Shown here piece after piece: positions 44,084 to 53,400 of a stretch of DNA of 64,000 bases (position 1 is its first letter; the number at the start of each line of letters is the position of its first letter). The notes under the pieces were generated by a model. The model saw only the letters and a program-made list of their open reading frames with translations, had not been told where the DNA came from and did no database searches. The position numbers and the translations under genes were made by a program. This DNA comes from an uncultured Lachnospiraceae bacterium (GTDB lineage: Bacteria; Bacillota; Clostridia; Lachnospirales; Lachnospiraceae): positions 45,551 through 109,550 of the forward strand of contig CANRMI010000008.1 in the NCBI GenBank assembly GCA_947631685.1, written 5' to 3'.

Positions 44084-46242
44084 CGCATCGAGGCAAAGTG
44101 GTATTCGGACTGGATATAGGTACCCGCAGCATTGTGGGTACGGTGGGATACAAACAGGGCGAAAGGTTTGTGGTAATGGCCCAGCGGGTGAGAGAGCATG
44201 AAACCAGGGCCATGCTGGACGGACAGATCCACGATATTAAAAAGGTGGGCAGTTCCATCGCCATTGTGAAAGAAGAACTGGAAAAAGACATCGGGGGAAA
44301 GTTAAAGGAAGTATGCATTGCGGCGGCGGGACGGGTACTGCGTACCGTTACCACCCATGTGGAAAGTGAGTTCGCGGAAGAAAAGGTGATCAAAGAAGAA
44401 GATGTGTATGCCCTTTCCGCCCAGGGGATCGAGCAGGCGTACGCGGAATTTCAGAGCGGAAACGATACGGATATGAAATTTTACTGCGTCGGGTATTCCG
44501 TGATCCGGCACTACATAAACCACTATCCCATAGGCAATCCCGAAGAGCACAAAGCCTCCAGCATAGGCGCGGATATGATCGTGACTTTTCTGCCCGAGGA
44601 TGTGGTGGACGGTCTGTATAAAGCGGTGGAGCTGGCGGGGTTGGAAGTAGCGAATCTGACATTGGAGCCTATCGCGGCCATTCAGGTGGCCATACCCGAA
44701 AAGTTCCGGATGCTGAATATCGCCCTGGTGGATGTGGGCGCCGGCACTTCGGATATTTCCATTACCAGGGACGGCGCTATAGAGGCTTACGGGATGATCC
44801 CCACCGCCGGGGACAGCTTGACAGAAGTGATCGCCAGACACTGCCTGGTGGATTTTAATACGGCGGAACAGATCAAGAGACAGGCAGAAGAGCAGGACGA
44901 GATCACCTATGCGGACATTATGGGACTGCCCCAGACCATCAGCAGGCAGGAACTGGCTGCCCTGTTAAAACCCTCCATTGAAAAGATGACGAAGCCGGTG
45001 GCGGAGTGCATCAGGGAATTGAACGGAGGCAAGCCCGTCAGTGCCGTATTTGTGGTAGGCGGCGGGGGCAGGATTGCCGGCTACACGGAGATGCTGGCCG
45101 AAGAGCTGGGACTGGTGAAAGAAAGGGTGGCCCTGCGGGGCAAGGAAGTCATGGGGAATATAGATTTCCCGGAAGGCATTGAAAAGAGCTCCCTGCTGGT
45201 AACGCCCGTGGGCATCTGCCTGAATTTCTACGAACAGAACAACAATTTTATCTTTATCACCTTTAACGGTGCCAGGATCAAGGTATATGACAACGGCAGG
45301 CTCTCCGTGGTGGATGCCGCCATGCAGGCCGATTTTCCCAATGACGGGCTCTTTCCCAAGCGGGGCAGAGAACTCAATTATACGGTGGATGGCAAGGCCC
45401 GCATGAAGCGAGGAGAGTTCGGCGAAACGGCCATAATCACGGTCAACGGGGAGATGGGGGATATTCATACGCCCATCAAGGCCAACGATGTGGTACAAGT
45501 CATCCCCTCCACAGAGGGAGAAAGGGCGAAGCTGGAGATCCGCGGCCTGCCGGAGTTTGAACAGTCCATTCGGGTGAATGTAAACGGCAGGGTAGTGGAA
45601 CTGCCCAAATTTGCGCAGGTCAACGGAGTCCTGCAGTCCGGTTATTACGAGATTCAGGAGGGGGACGCCATCCGGATGCTTGATTATTATACCGTTTCCC
45701 AGATCCTGGAATTTCTGGATGTGATCCTTTCCGGGAATACTTCGATCTCGGTGAACAATATGCCCGCTGACAGGGACACCCCGGTCTACGAAAACTTTAC
45801 CCTGACCTGGGGAGAAAGTGCGGATGAGGCGTACCCAGAAGAAGATGAGGAAGAGGCGGAGCTTTCCTCTGAAAACCAGGAAGCGGAGCTTTACGCCGGA
45901 GACGAAGATACAGAGCGTTACGCGGGAAACAAAGAGGCGGCGCTTCACGCCGGTGGAGAAAAGGTGATGGAAGAAGCGCCTCAAACCAAAAAGGAGCAGC
46001 CAAAAGATGAAAACGAGGTCAAGAGCGCCCCTGCGGCCACCACTATCACGGTGACGGTGAACGGCGCTCCCGTGATCCTTTCCGGCAAGGCGTCCTATGT
46101 GTATGTGGATATTTTTGATCACATTGATTTTGATCTGAAGAAGCCCCAGGGCAGTATCGTAACCCGCTTAAACGGCAATACGGCGGAATACTTAAAGGAA
46201 ATACATGACGGAGACGTCATGGAAGTGTACTGGAAGAATTGA
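44071..46242 (+). CDS. FtsA/actin-fold protein with long C-terminal extension
   Basis: 723 residues from GTG 44071, which has GGAGG seven bases upstream. Residues 1 to about 400 have the actin-like ATPase fold of FtsA: FGLDIGTRSIVG (phosphate 1), ALVDVGAGTSDISI (phosphate 2), VVGGGGRIAGY (adenosine). FtsA is about 420 residues; here about 320 more follow, with several VNG...GD modules of beta-grasp appearance (RVNVNGRVVELPKFAQVNG, TVTVNGAPVILSGKASYVYV), separated by an acidic linker with YAGDED-type repeats. Clostridia often carry such FtsA-like proteins; a role in cell shape or division is inferred. Confidence 0.8.
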   Translation: MEGMTHRGKVVFGLDIGTRSIVGTVGYKQGERFVVMAQRVREHETRAMLDGQIHDIKKVGSSIAIVKEELEKDIGGKLKEVCIAAAGRVLRTVTTHVESEFAEEKVIKEEDVYALSAQGIEQAYAEFQSGNDTDMKFYCVGYSVIRHYINHYPIGNPEEHKASSIGADMIVTFLPEDVVDGLYKAVELAGLEVANLTLEPIAAIQVAIPEKFRMLNIALVDVGAGTSDISITRDGAIEAYGMIPTAGDSLTEVIARHCLVDFNTAEQIKRQAEEQDEITYADIMGLPQTISRQELAALLKPSIEKMTKPVAECIRELNGGKPVSAVFVVGGGGRIAGYTEMLAEELGLVKERVALRGKEVMGNIDFPEGIEKSSLLVTPVGICLNFYEQNNNFIFITFNGARIKVYDNGRLSVVDAAMQADFPNDGLFPKRGRELNYTVDGKARMKRGEFGETAIITVNGEMGDIHTPIKANDVVQVIPSTEGERAKLEIRGLPEFEQSIRVNVNGRVVELPKFAQVNGVLQSGYYEIQEGDAIRMLDYYTVSQILEFLDVILSGNTSISVNNMPADRDTPVYENFTLTWGESADEAYPEEDEEEAELSSENQEAELYAGDEDTERYAGNKEAALHAGGEKVMEEAPQTKKEQPKDENEVKSAPAATTITVTVNGAPVILSGKASYVYVDIFDHIDFDLKKPQGSIVTRLNGNTAEYLKEIHDGDVMEVYWKN

Positions 46243-46257
46243 CATTGGAGGTATGGC

Positions 46258-47055
46258 ATGAGGCTTTGCAGCATAGCCAGCGGCAGCAGCGGAAATTGTA
46301 CCTATGTGGGTTCCCAGGCTACCCATCTGCTGGTGGATGTGGGTATCAGCAAAAAAAGAACGGAAGAGGGGCTGGCGGCTTTGGAGCTGACCGGCGCTGA
46401 TATAGACGGTGTACTGGTAACGCATGAGCATTCGGACCATATCGCGGGGCTGGGAGTGTTCTGCAGGAAATACGAAGTGCCCATTTACGCTACGCGGGGT
46501 ACCATTCAGGCTATCCTGCGCAGCTGCGGAAAGAATGCGCCGCAGGAAGAATTGTTTCGGGAGATCGAGGCGGATAAAAAGTTCATCATCAAGGATTTGA
46601 CGGTGTCGCCCATGCGGATTTCCCATGACGCGGCGCAGCCCGTGGCCTATCGTATCGGATATGAGAAGAAAAAAGTGGCAATCTGCACGGACCTGGGTGT
46701 TTATAACGACTATACAGTGGAGTGCCTTAAGGGACTGGATGCCATTCTGCTGGAAGCTAACCACGACGTCAATATGCTGCAGGTGGGGCCCTATCCCTAC
46801 TATCTGAAACAGCGGATCTTAGGAGAAAAGGGACATCTCTCCAATGAAAATTCGGGCAGGCTGTTAAACAGGATCCTGCATGACGATCTGAAAGCCGTTA
46901 TGCTGGGACATCTCTCCAAGGAAAACAATCTGCCCCAGCTGGCCTATGAGGCCGTAAGGCTGGAGATCACTTTGGGCGAGGGGCCCTACAGAGGGGAGGA
47001 TTTTCCCATCCAGGTGGCCAGACGCAGCGAAGTGTCTCCGGTGATTGAAATCTGA
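46258..47055 (+). CDS. walJ: MBL-fold metallohydrolase, WalJ/YycJ-like
   Basis: 265 residues. It starts LCSIASGSSGNCTYVG, the YycJ signature, with the zinc motif HEHSDH (56-61) and later His/Asp ligands (MRISHDAAQPVAYRI, ICTDLGVY, LEANHD, LGHLSKENN). YycJ enzymes are double-strand DNA exonucleases linked to mismatch repair. In other Firmicutes it sits in the walRK operon, but no walRK is here. TTGGAGG precedes ATG 46258. Confidence 0.9.
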   Translation: MRLCSIASGSSGNCTYVGSQATHLLVDVGISKKRTEEGLAALELTGADIDGVLVTHEHSDHIAGLGVFCRKYEVPIYATRGTIQAILRSCGKNAPQEELFREIEADKKFIIKDLTVSPMRISHDAAQPVAYRIGYEKKKVAICTDLGVYNDYTVECLKGLDAILLEANHDVNMLQVGPYPYYLKQRILGEKGHLSNENSGRLLNRILHDDLKAVMLGHLSKENNLPQLAYEAVRLEITLGEGPYRGEDFPIQVARRSEVSPVIEI

Positions 47056-47108
47056 CAATAAATAGATCCGACGATATAGACAATAAAAAGGAAAGGATAT
47101 AGAAGCTT

Positions 47109-47381
47109 ATGAAAAAGACGATCATTACCGTAGTGGGAAAGGATACCGTGGGGATCATTGCCAGGGTATGTACCTATCTGGCAGAGAACCATATCAATAT
47201 CTTGGATATTTCCCAGACTATCGTACAAGGATATTTCAACATGATGATGGTGGTGGATACCGCTGACAGCTCAAAGCGGCATGGGGATATGGCGGATGAA
47301 CTGGAGAAACTGGGCGAGGGTATCGGCGTTATCATCAAGTGCCAGAAAGAAGAGATCTTTGATCAAATGCACAGAATCTAA
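47109..47381 (+). CDS. ACT domain protein (UPF0237)
   Basis: 90 residues made of one ACT domain ([33 protein letters not shown]). ACT domains bind amino acids or other small ligands as regulatory modules. The gene is 20 bp before a UPF0210 gene, a pairing that is conserved in many Firmicutes, so the two proteins probably work together. Confidence 0.9.
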   Translation: MKKTIITVVGKDTVGIIARVCTYLAENHINILDISQTIVQGYFNMMMVVDTADSSKRHGDMADELEKLGEGIGVIIKCQKEEIFDQMHRI

Positions 47382-47401
47382 GAAGACGTGAGGAAAAATC
47401 C

Positions 47402-48766
47402 ATGATTAATATCTACGAGGTTGTAGAAACCAACAATATGATCGAGAAAGAGAATCTGGACGTCCGGACCATTACGCTGGGCATCAGCCTGTTGGACTGT
47501 ATCGATTCCGATCTTTCCGCTCTGGAAAAAAAGATTTATGACAAGATATGCTCGGCAGCCGGAGATCTGGTAAAGACGGGCGAGTATATTTCCAGGGAAT
47601 TTGGCATTCCCATTGTCAATAAGCGGATCTCTGTTACACCCATTGCTTTAGTGGGGGGAGCGGCCTGCAAAACCACCCAGGACTTTGCCCGGATCGCGCG
47701 TACTTTAGACAGGGCGGCCTGCGAGGTGGGCGTGAATTTCATCGGCGGCTATTCGGCCCTAGTAAGCAAGGGCATGACGCCCGCTGACGAGCTTTTGATC
47801 CGCTCCATTCCCCAGGCCCTTTCCACTACGGAAAGAGTCTGCAGCTCCGTGAATCTGGGTTCCACCAGGACCGGTATCAATATGGACGCCGTGAGGCTCA
47901 TGGGAGAGATCATCAGACAGACCGCGGAATGTACGAAGGAGCAGGATTCTCTGGGTTGCGCCAAGCTGGTGGTATTCTGTAACGCGCCGGATGACAATCC
48001 CTTTATGGCAGGGGCTTTTCACGGGGTTACCGAGGCGGATAAGATCATCAATGTAGGTGTCAGCGGCCCCGGTGTGGTAAAGACCGCGTTGGAGAAAGTG
48101 CGGGGAGAGAGCTTTGAGGTGCTCTGTGAAACGATCAAGAAGACCGCGTTTAAAGTAACCCGTGTAGGACAGTTAGTGGCCCAGGAGGCTTCCAGGCTTT
48201 TGAACGTGCCCTTTGGGATCGTGGACCTTTCCCTGGCTCCCACGCCGGCTATCGGTGACAGCGTGGCGGATATTCTGTGTGAGATCGGATTGGAGTACGC
48301 GGGAGCGCCGGGTACGACGGCGGCGCTGGCGCTTTTGAATGATCAGGTAAAGAAGGGCGGCGTGATGGCTTCGTCTTATGTAGGCGGCCTTTCCGGCGCG
48401 TTTATCCCTGTCAGTGAGGACCAGGGTATGATAGATGCCGTAACCGTAGGAGCCCTGACATTGGAAAAGCTGGAGGCCATGACCTGTGTCTGCTCCGTGG
48501 GACTGGACATGATCGCTGTCCCCGGAGATACCAAGGCTACGACCATTTCCGGAATCATAGCGGACGAAATGGCGATTGGCATGGTCAACCAGAAGACTAC
48601 GGCGGTCCGGCTCATTCCAGTGATCGGAAAGGGCGTGGGAGAGAGCGTAGAATTTGGCGGCCTTCTCGGACACGCGCCCATTATGCCGGTCAACGGATTT
48701 TCCTGCGATAACTTTGTCAACCGTACCGGCAGGATTCCGGCGCCTATCCACAGCTTTAAGAACTGA
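47402..48766 (+). CDS. PFL family protein (UPF0210/DUF711)
   Basis: 454 residues, full length. Recognisable segments are [25 protein letters not shown] at the start, [22 protein letters not shown], and [12 protein letters not shown] near the end. The family has a pyruvate-formate-lyase-like fold but no established reaction. It ends 20 bp before a convergent gene with no hairpin visible between them. Confidence 0.9.
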   Translation: MINIYEVVETNNMIEKENLDVRTITLGISLLDCIDSDLSALEKKIYDKICSAAGDLVKTGEYISREFGIPIVNKRISVTPIALVGGAACKTTQDFARIARTLDRAACEVGVNFIGGYSALVSKGMTPADELLIRSIPQALSTTERVCSSVNLGSTRTGINMDAVRLMGEIIRQTAECTKEQDSLGCAKLVVFCNAPDDNPFMAGAFHGVTEADKIINVGVSGPGVVKTALEKVRGESFEVLCETIKKTAFKVTRVGQLVAQEASRLLNVPFGIVDLSLAPTPAIGDSVADILCEIGLEYAGAPGTTAALALLNDQVKKGGVMASSYVGGLSGAFIPVSEDQGMIDAVTVGALTLEKLEAMTCVCSVGLDMIAVPGDTKATTISGIIADEMAIGMVNQKTTAVRLIPVIGKGVGESVEFGGLLGHAPIMPVNGFSCDNFVNRTGRIPAPIHSFKN

Positions 48767-48786
48767 TACTATTTGATATTTCCAGG

Positions 48787-49437
48787 TTATTTGATATTTT
48801 TCAGTCTGGCCGGATTGGCGATTACGATCAGGCGCATGGAACTGCGCAGAGGTTTTTCGGGATCGATATTGACGGTGACGCTGTCGCCCTCCATGATCGC
48901 TACGATATTCAGGGAATATTTCTTCCTGAGATTGAGCTCGATCAGATTTTTCCCATCCCATTCCGGCCTGACTTCCAATTCTATCATGGACACGTCCCTG
49001 GAAAGCTCCACAATATCCACAAAACCGGAGCTTAAAAGGTTCTTGGCCATTCTGATCCCCGATTCCCTTTCGGGCAGGATCACTCTGTCCGCCCCCACTT
49101 TGCTTAAGATCTTGCCGTTGGTCTCATTGGCGCATTTTACGATGACGGTCTTAACGCCGATCTCCTTGCAGAACATGGTAGCCATGATGCTGGATTCTAA
49201 GCTGGAGGCCATGGCAATGACGGCCACGTCCACATTGGCAATGCCCAGACGCCTGATGACTTCCGGATTCGTGATGTCCGCGCATTTACAGTAGGGAATG
49301 TCGCCAATCGCGTCGTTGACAATATCTTCGTTGATGTCCACGGCGATAACTTCGGCGCCTCCCGCAGCCAGTTCTCCGGCTACGGCCCTGCCGAATCTGC
49401 CCAGTCCGAATACCGCGTATGATCTCTTTGTGCCCAT
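48787..49437 (-). CDS. ktrA: Potassium uptake regulatory subunit (KtrA/TrkA family)
   Basis: 216 residues: one Rossmann/RCK_N domain (AVFGLGRFGRAVAGEL, GxGxxG at 11-16) and one RCK_C domain. This short form is the KtrA type that forms an octameric ring on a KtrB dimer, unlike the double-repeat TrkA at 14507. It follows the ktrB-like gene by 38 bp on the same strand, so they make a complete second potassium system. Confidence 0.92.
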   Translation of the reverse strand: MGTKRSYAVFGLGRFGRAVAGELAAGGAEVIAVDINEDIVNDAIGDIPYCKCADITNPEVIRRLGIANVDVAVIAMASSLESSIMATMFCKEIGVKTVIVKCANETNGKILSKVGADRVILPERESGIRMAKNLLSSGFVDIVELSRDVSMIELEVRPEWDGKNLIELNLRKKYSLNIVAIMEGDSVTVNIDPEKPLRSSMRLIVIANPARLKNIK

Positions 49438-49475
49438 GTTTTGATTTCCCCTTTCTTTTTACGGATAAAGTATCC

Positions 49476-50837
49476 TCAGCCGATACTGATCTCCTCTACC
49501 GGATTTTTGATGATATGGTGGTTGACTCTCTTGGTGTGGAAAGCTACCACCAGTGAAATGGGACCTACACGGCCCAGATACATGGTGATGATAATGATGA
49601 TCCTGCCCCAGAGGTTCAACGCGGGAGTCAGGTCCCTGCTCAGTCCCACAGTGGCCGCCGCGCTGACTACCTCATAGACTGCGTCCAGCGCGTCCACGTC
49701 TGTCACCGCGGACAAGAGGAGAGTGGAGGTAAACAGGATGATAAAGGACATGCTCACTACCGCGACGGCTTTGCTGATGGCTTGTTTGGAAACAGTCCTG
49801 TGAAAGAACGACGCCTCTTCCTTATTTTGGATCGTGGCAAAGGCCGCTGCCAGAAGGACGGCGACGGTGACCGTTTTCACGCCGCCGGCGGTGCCTACCG
49901 GGGAGCCGCCTATGAACATGAGCAGCAGGGAAGTGATGGCTGACACATTTGTCAGGTCCTGCTGGGGGAGAGTGGCAAAGCCCGCGGTCCTGGTGGTAAC
50001 GGATTGAAACCAGGCGGCCTGCAGCTTCTCCGGCAGGGAGAAATCCTGCATGGTCAGGGGATTGTGATATTCCGCGGCAAAAAAGACCGCGGTGCCCGCA
50101 AAGAGCAGAACCAAGGTGGTGCCGATGGCTATTTTGCTGTGCAGGGTCAGATTTTGAAAGCAGCCGATGCCCTGGCGCCTGATATTTTTGAGCACCCTGA
50201 TCACGTCCCACCACACGATGTAACCGATGCCGCCCAGAATAATGAGCAGGCAGGTTACAATATTGACCATAGGATCGTGGACGTATCCGCACAGGCTGTC
50301 TTGCCCTATAATATCCATGCCGGCGTTGCAGAAAGCGGATACGGAGTTAAAGACGGACATCCAGATGCCCTTAGCCCCGTATTCGGGTACCAATACGGTC
50401 ATGTATAAAAGCGCTCCGGCGCCCTCCACTGCCAGGGTACCGGCAAGCACGCTTTTGATAAATTTTACAATGCCGGAAAGCGTGTTTAAGTTGAAAGCAT
50501 CCTGGATCAGCATCCGATCCCCCAGGCCGATCTTCTTGTGCAGACTGATGAGGATTCCCGTCAGAATGGTAATGATGCCCAGACCGCCCGCTTGGATCAA
50601 AAACAGGATCACGGCCTGTCCGAAAAAGCTCCATGTGGACACGGTGGGGACCGTAACCAGTCCCGTGACGCATATGGAGGTGGTCGCCGTAAACAGGGCA
50701 TCTATATAGGGAACCCCCTTGCCGTCGGCGGAGCTTATGGGAAGCGCGAGCAGCAGGCTCCCCGCCATGATGGCTAGGAAAAAGCTTAACATGATGATCT
50801 GCGTTGTGGACAGGACTATTTTAGGTTTCTTTTTCAT
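49476..50837 (-). CDS. ktrB: Potassium uptake channel (KtrB/TrkH family)
   Basis: 453 residues from ATG at 50837-50835; a longer frame from 50885 is possible but would start about 15 nt after the predicted transcription start. Four filter motifs are visible: ATTSICVTGLV, FNSVSAFCNAGMD, SVTTRTAGFAT and VSAAATVGLSRD. A membrane protein of about ten helices, it conducts K+ (often with Na+) gated by the adjacent KtrA. Confidence 0.92.
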   Translation of the reverse strand: MKKKPKIVLSTTQIIMLSFFLAIMAGSLLLALPISSADGKGVPYIDALFTATTSICVTGLVTVPTVSTWSFFGQAVILFLIQAGGLGIITILTGILISLHKKIGLGDRMLIQDAFNLNTLSGIVKFIKSVLAGTLAVEGAGALLYMTVLVPEYGAKGIWMSVFNSVSAFCNAGMDIIGQDSLCGYVHDPMVNIVTCLLIILGGIGYIVWWDVIRVLKNIRRQGIGCFQNLTLHSKIAIGTTLVLLFAGTAVFFAAEYHNPLTMQDFSLPEKLQAAWFQSVTTRTAGFATLPQQDLTNVSAITSLLLMFIGGSPVGTAGGVKTVTVAVLLAAAFATIQNKEEASFFHRTVSKQAISKAVAVVSMSFIILFTSTLLLSAVTDVDALDAVYEVVSAAATVGLSRDLTPALNLWGRIIIIITMYLGRVGPISLVVAFHTKRVNHHIIKNPVEEISIG

Positions 50838-50906
50838 CTTTTTTACTCGATTTCGTCTGTCTGGATTTGGCCGTACCGGCGGCATGGCCCCGGTACCGGC
50901 AGACTC

Positions 50907-50934
50907 ATTATATCACAACAAAATCATAAATCAA
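50907..50934 (-). promoter_or_regulatory. Promoter for ktrB-ktrA inside the end of tmcAL
   Basis: Read on the minus strand: TTGATT (50934-50929), 16 bp, TATAAT (50912-50907) with a TGA extended -10. The leader then carries GTACCGG and CCGGTAC arms that can fold into a hairpin before the start codon. Confidence 0.6.
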
Positions 50935-52204
50935 ATTTCTTTTGGGAATCTTCGGGAAGCTTTAGAATCTGCCGGCGGTATTCGTGTACGAAGGAGCGTC
51001 CCTGCTTCTGGGCCCGTATGCCTTCCCAGAGCCCGGAGGCGAACAGATCCTGCCTGAACATGGCCCGGCCGAAGGAGGAAAGAGAAGTATCTGCTGCTGC
51101 GGGCCTGGATATGAGGGGAACGGGAGATTGGGAGAGCCTGGTGAGCAGAGGAGCGGAAGCGGGATTAAAGCCCAGTATCCTGGCGTAGCAGGCGCTCTGC
51201 AGGGAGGCAGCCTCCCGCAAAAAGGACTCCGAAATATCTAACAGGATATGGGTGAGAGAGCGGCAGATCCGGGTATAGGTCAGATCCCTGGATTTTAACA
51301 GGCTGGCAAAGCCGGAAAAGGAAACGTATTCCTCTAAGGAATTGGCAATCTTGTCCCCTAAGGCTTCCGATACGTCGGCAAAATCTCCGTACCCGCCGGA
51401 CTTTAGGCTTAAGAGCCGGTAAAAGAGCACGGAGGAGAGGTCGTCGCAGGTTAAAACGCCGGCGCTTCGTTCTCTCTCTATAATGTCCGCGGAACTTTGG
51501 GGCAGGAATGAAGACAGTCGGGAGAGGGGCATCTCTTTCAGAAGCGCTCTGCGCAGCGCTTCGGCAGAGGCAAATGCTCCCTCCTGTTCGGGAAGAGAGG
51601 CTTCGTCGTAAGCGGCACCGTATCTGGGAACCGTGTAAAGCTCCATGGAGCTTTTACGCTTTCGCGCTGCCTTGCAGTATGCAATGCCCAGGATATTGTT
51701 GGGAGAGTGAAGAAGTGCTTCGCTGACGGGTTCTCCGCAGTGTTCCCGGTTTTCCAGGCAGGCGCCGAGAGCCCTGCTTCTGGCGGCGGGAAAGGAAAGG
51801 CCCTCCTTTTGATATTTCCGTAAAAGCACCCGGTAGGCTTCCGGCTCTTCAAGGAGCACGCCGGCCGCATCCTGCAGGGGAGCAAGGCTCCCTGCCTCGC
51901 TGCCAAAGCACAGGGCATCTATGCCCAGGGAATCCAGCAGGGTAACCGCACCCGTGGCAAAGTATTCCGCGCTGCCGCAGGAAAAGCAGACGGGAAGTTC
52001 CAATACCAGATCCGCCCCGCCTGAGAGAGCCATCTCACAGCGGGCGTATTTGTTAAAAAGAGCGGGCAGGCCCCGCTGGGTAAAGTCCCCGCCCAATACC
52101 ACGACGGCGTAGTCCGCGCCGGATAAGGCCTTTGCCTGCGCGAGCTGGTATTCGTGGCCTTTATGAAAAGGGTTGTATTCCGCAACAATGCCGACGGTCT
52201 TCAT
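50924..52204 (-). CDS. tmcAL: tRNA(Met) cytidine acetate ligase TmcAL
   Basis: 426 residues. N-terminal nucleotidyltransferase motif GIVAEYNPFHKGHEYQL, then VVLGGDFTQRGLPA, LELPVCFSCGSAEYFA and SPNNILGIAYCKA, all typical. The enzyme uses ATP and acetate to acetylate C34 of elongator tRNA-Met. It is divergent from pta-ackA, which make and consume acetate, a sensible neighbourhood for an acetate-using enzyme. The gap to pta is 131 bp. Confidence 0.92.
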   Translation of the reverse strand: MKTVGIVAEYNPFHKGHEYQLAQAKALSGADYAVVVLGGDFTQRGLPALFNKYARCEMALSGGADLVLELPVCFSCGSAEYFATGAVTLLDSLGIDALCFGSEAGSLAPLQDAAGVLLEEPEAYRVLLRKYQKEGLSFPAARSRALGACLENREHCGEPVSEALLHSPNNILGIAYCKAARKRKSSMELYTVPRYGAAYDEASLPEQEGAFASAEALRRALLKEMPLSRLSSFLPQSSADIIERERSAGVLTCDDLSSVLFYRLLSLKSGGYGDFADVSEALGDKIANSLEEYVSFSGFASLLKSRDLTYTRICRSLTHILLDISESFLREAASLQSACYARILGFNPASAPLLTRLSQSPVPLISRPAAADTSLSSFGRAMFRQDLFASGLWEGIRAQKQGRSFVHEYRRQILKLPEDSQKKFDL

Positions 52205-52261
52205 GGCATCTCCTCAAACTGATTTGTATCGGAAATTATACAATTTTCCGCATGTTTTTCC

Positions 52262-52290
52262 TTGTACCAAAAGTTTATCTTTAGTATAAT
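52262..52290 (+). promoter_or_regulatory. Promoter for pta-ackA
   Basis: TTGTAC (52262-52267), 17 bp, TATAAT (52285-52290), 46 bp before the pta ATG. Confidence 0.7.
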
Positions 52291-52335
52291 ATAAACAAAG
52301 CTTTTTGCAAAGAAAAATCTGAAAGGAGAGGGGTT

Positions 52336-53337
52336 ATGTCTTACATTGATTTAATCAAAGAACGGGCCAAGGTGGACAAAAAGACCATTGTGCTGCCCGA
52401 GTCCAGCGACAAGAGAACTTTGATCGCCGCGGCGAAGATTGTGGAGGAAGATATCGCCAACATCATTATGATCGGCGATGAAGAAAAGATCACGGACGGT
52501 GCCGGCTGGCTGGAAGTGGATTTGAGCGGCGTACAAGTTGTGAATCCGAAGACCACGGATAAGCTGGATGAGTATGTCAATCTTTTGTATGAGACCAGAA
52601 AGGCTAAGGGCATGACACCCGAAGCCGCGAGAGAGATCCTGCTGAACGATTATCTGACCTTCGGTATCGTTATGGTAAAGAACAACGATGCGGACGGTAT
52701 GGTAGCGGGAGCCTGCCATTCCACGGCCGATACGCTCCGTCCCGCGCTACAGATCTTAAAGACGGCGCCCGGCGTGAAGCTGGTGTCCGCTTTCTTTATC
52801 ATGGATACGGTCATGAAAGAGCAGGGAGAAAACGGAACCTTCCTGTTTGCCGACTGCGGACTGAACCAGGATCCCACGGCGGAGGATCTGGCGGCTATCG
52901 CGGATACTTCTTCCAGAAGTTTCAAATCCCTCATAGGCCCCAAACCGGTCATTGCCATGCTGTCCCATTCTACCAAGGGCAGCGCGAAGCACGCGCTGGT
53001 AGATAAGGTGGTGGAGGCTACCCGTATCGCGCAGGAGCAGTATCCGCATCTGGTACTGGACGGAGAACTGCAGGTGGACGCGGCGCTGGTGCCTTCCGTT
53101 GCCAAGTCCAAATCACCCGGAAGCCCCGTGGCCGGCAGAGCCAATATTCTGATCTTCCCCAATCTGGATGCCGGTAATATCGGTTATAAGCTTGTACAGA
53201 GGCTGGGCGGAGCGGAAGCTTACGGCCCCATGCTCCAGGGTATTGCCAAACCGGTCAACGATCTGTCCCGCGGCTGTTCCTGGGAGGACATCGTGGGCGT
53301 GGTGGCGCTGACGGCGGTGCAGGCTCAGCTGGTATAA
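52336..53337 (+). CDS. pta: Phosphate acetyltransferase
   Basis: 333 residues, the short single-domain form. It interconverts acetyl-CoA and acetyl-phosphate. Motifs include IVLPESSDKRTLIAAAKI at the start, DGMVAGACHSTADTLRPAL, AMLSHSTKGSAKH and the C-terminal FPNLDAGNIGYKLVQRLGG. ackA follows 63 bp later. Together they give one ATP per acetate formed. Confidence 0.97.
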   Translation: MSYIDLIKERAKVDKKTIVLPESSDKRTLIAAAKIVEEDIANIIMIGDEEKITDGAGWLEVDLSGVQVVNPKTTDKLDEYVNLLYETRKAKGMTPEAAREILLNDYLTFGIVMVKNNDADGMVAGACHSTADTLRPALQILKTAPGVKLVSAFFIMDTVMKEQGENGTFLFADCGLNQDPTAEDLAAIADTSSRSFKSLIGPKPVIAMLSHSTKGSAKHALVDKVVEATRIAQEQYPHLVLDGELQVDAALVPSVAKSKSPGSPVAGRANILIFPNLDAGNIGYKLVQRLGGAEAYGPMLQGIAKPVNDLSRGCSWEDIVGVVALTAVQAQLV

Positions 53338-53400
53338 TATTGCGATCCCTGCTATGTAAAACCTGCCACATAAAATATGTAAAATAAGAAACGGAGGCTT

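Noticed and set aside
44965..46122. 385-codon open frame on the minus strand inside the FtsA-like gene
   Set aside because: It is antisense to a well-supported gene, has no ribosome binding site or recognisable domain, and arises from codon bias in GC-rich DNA.
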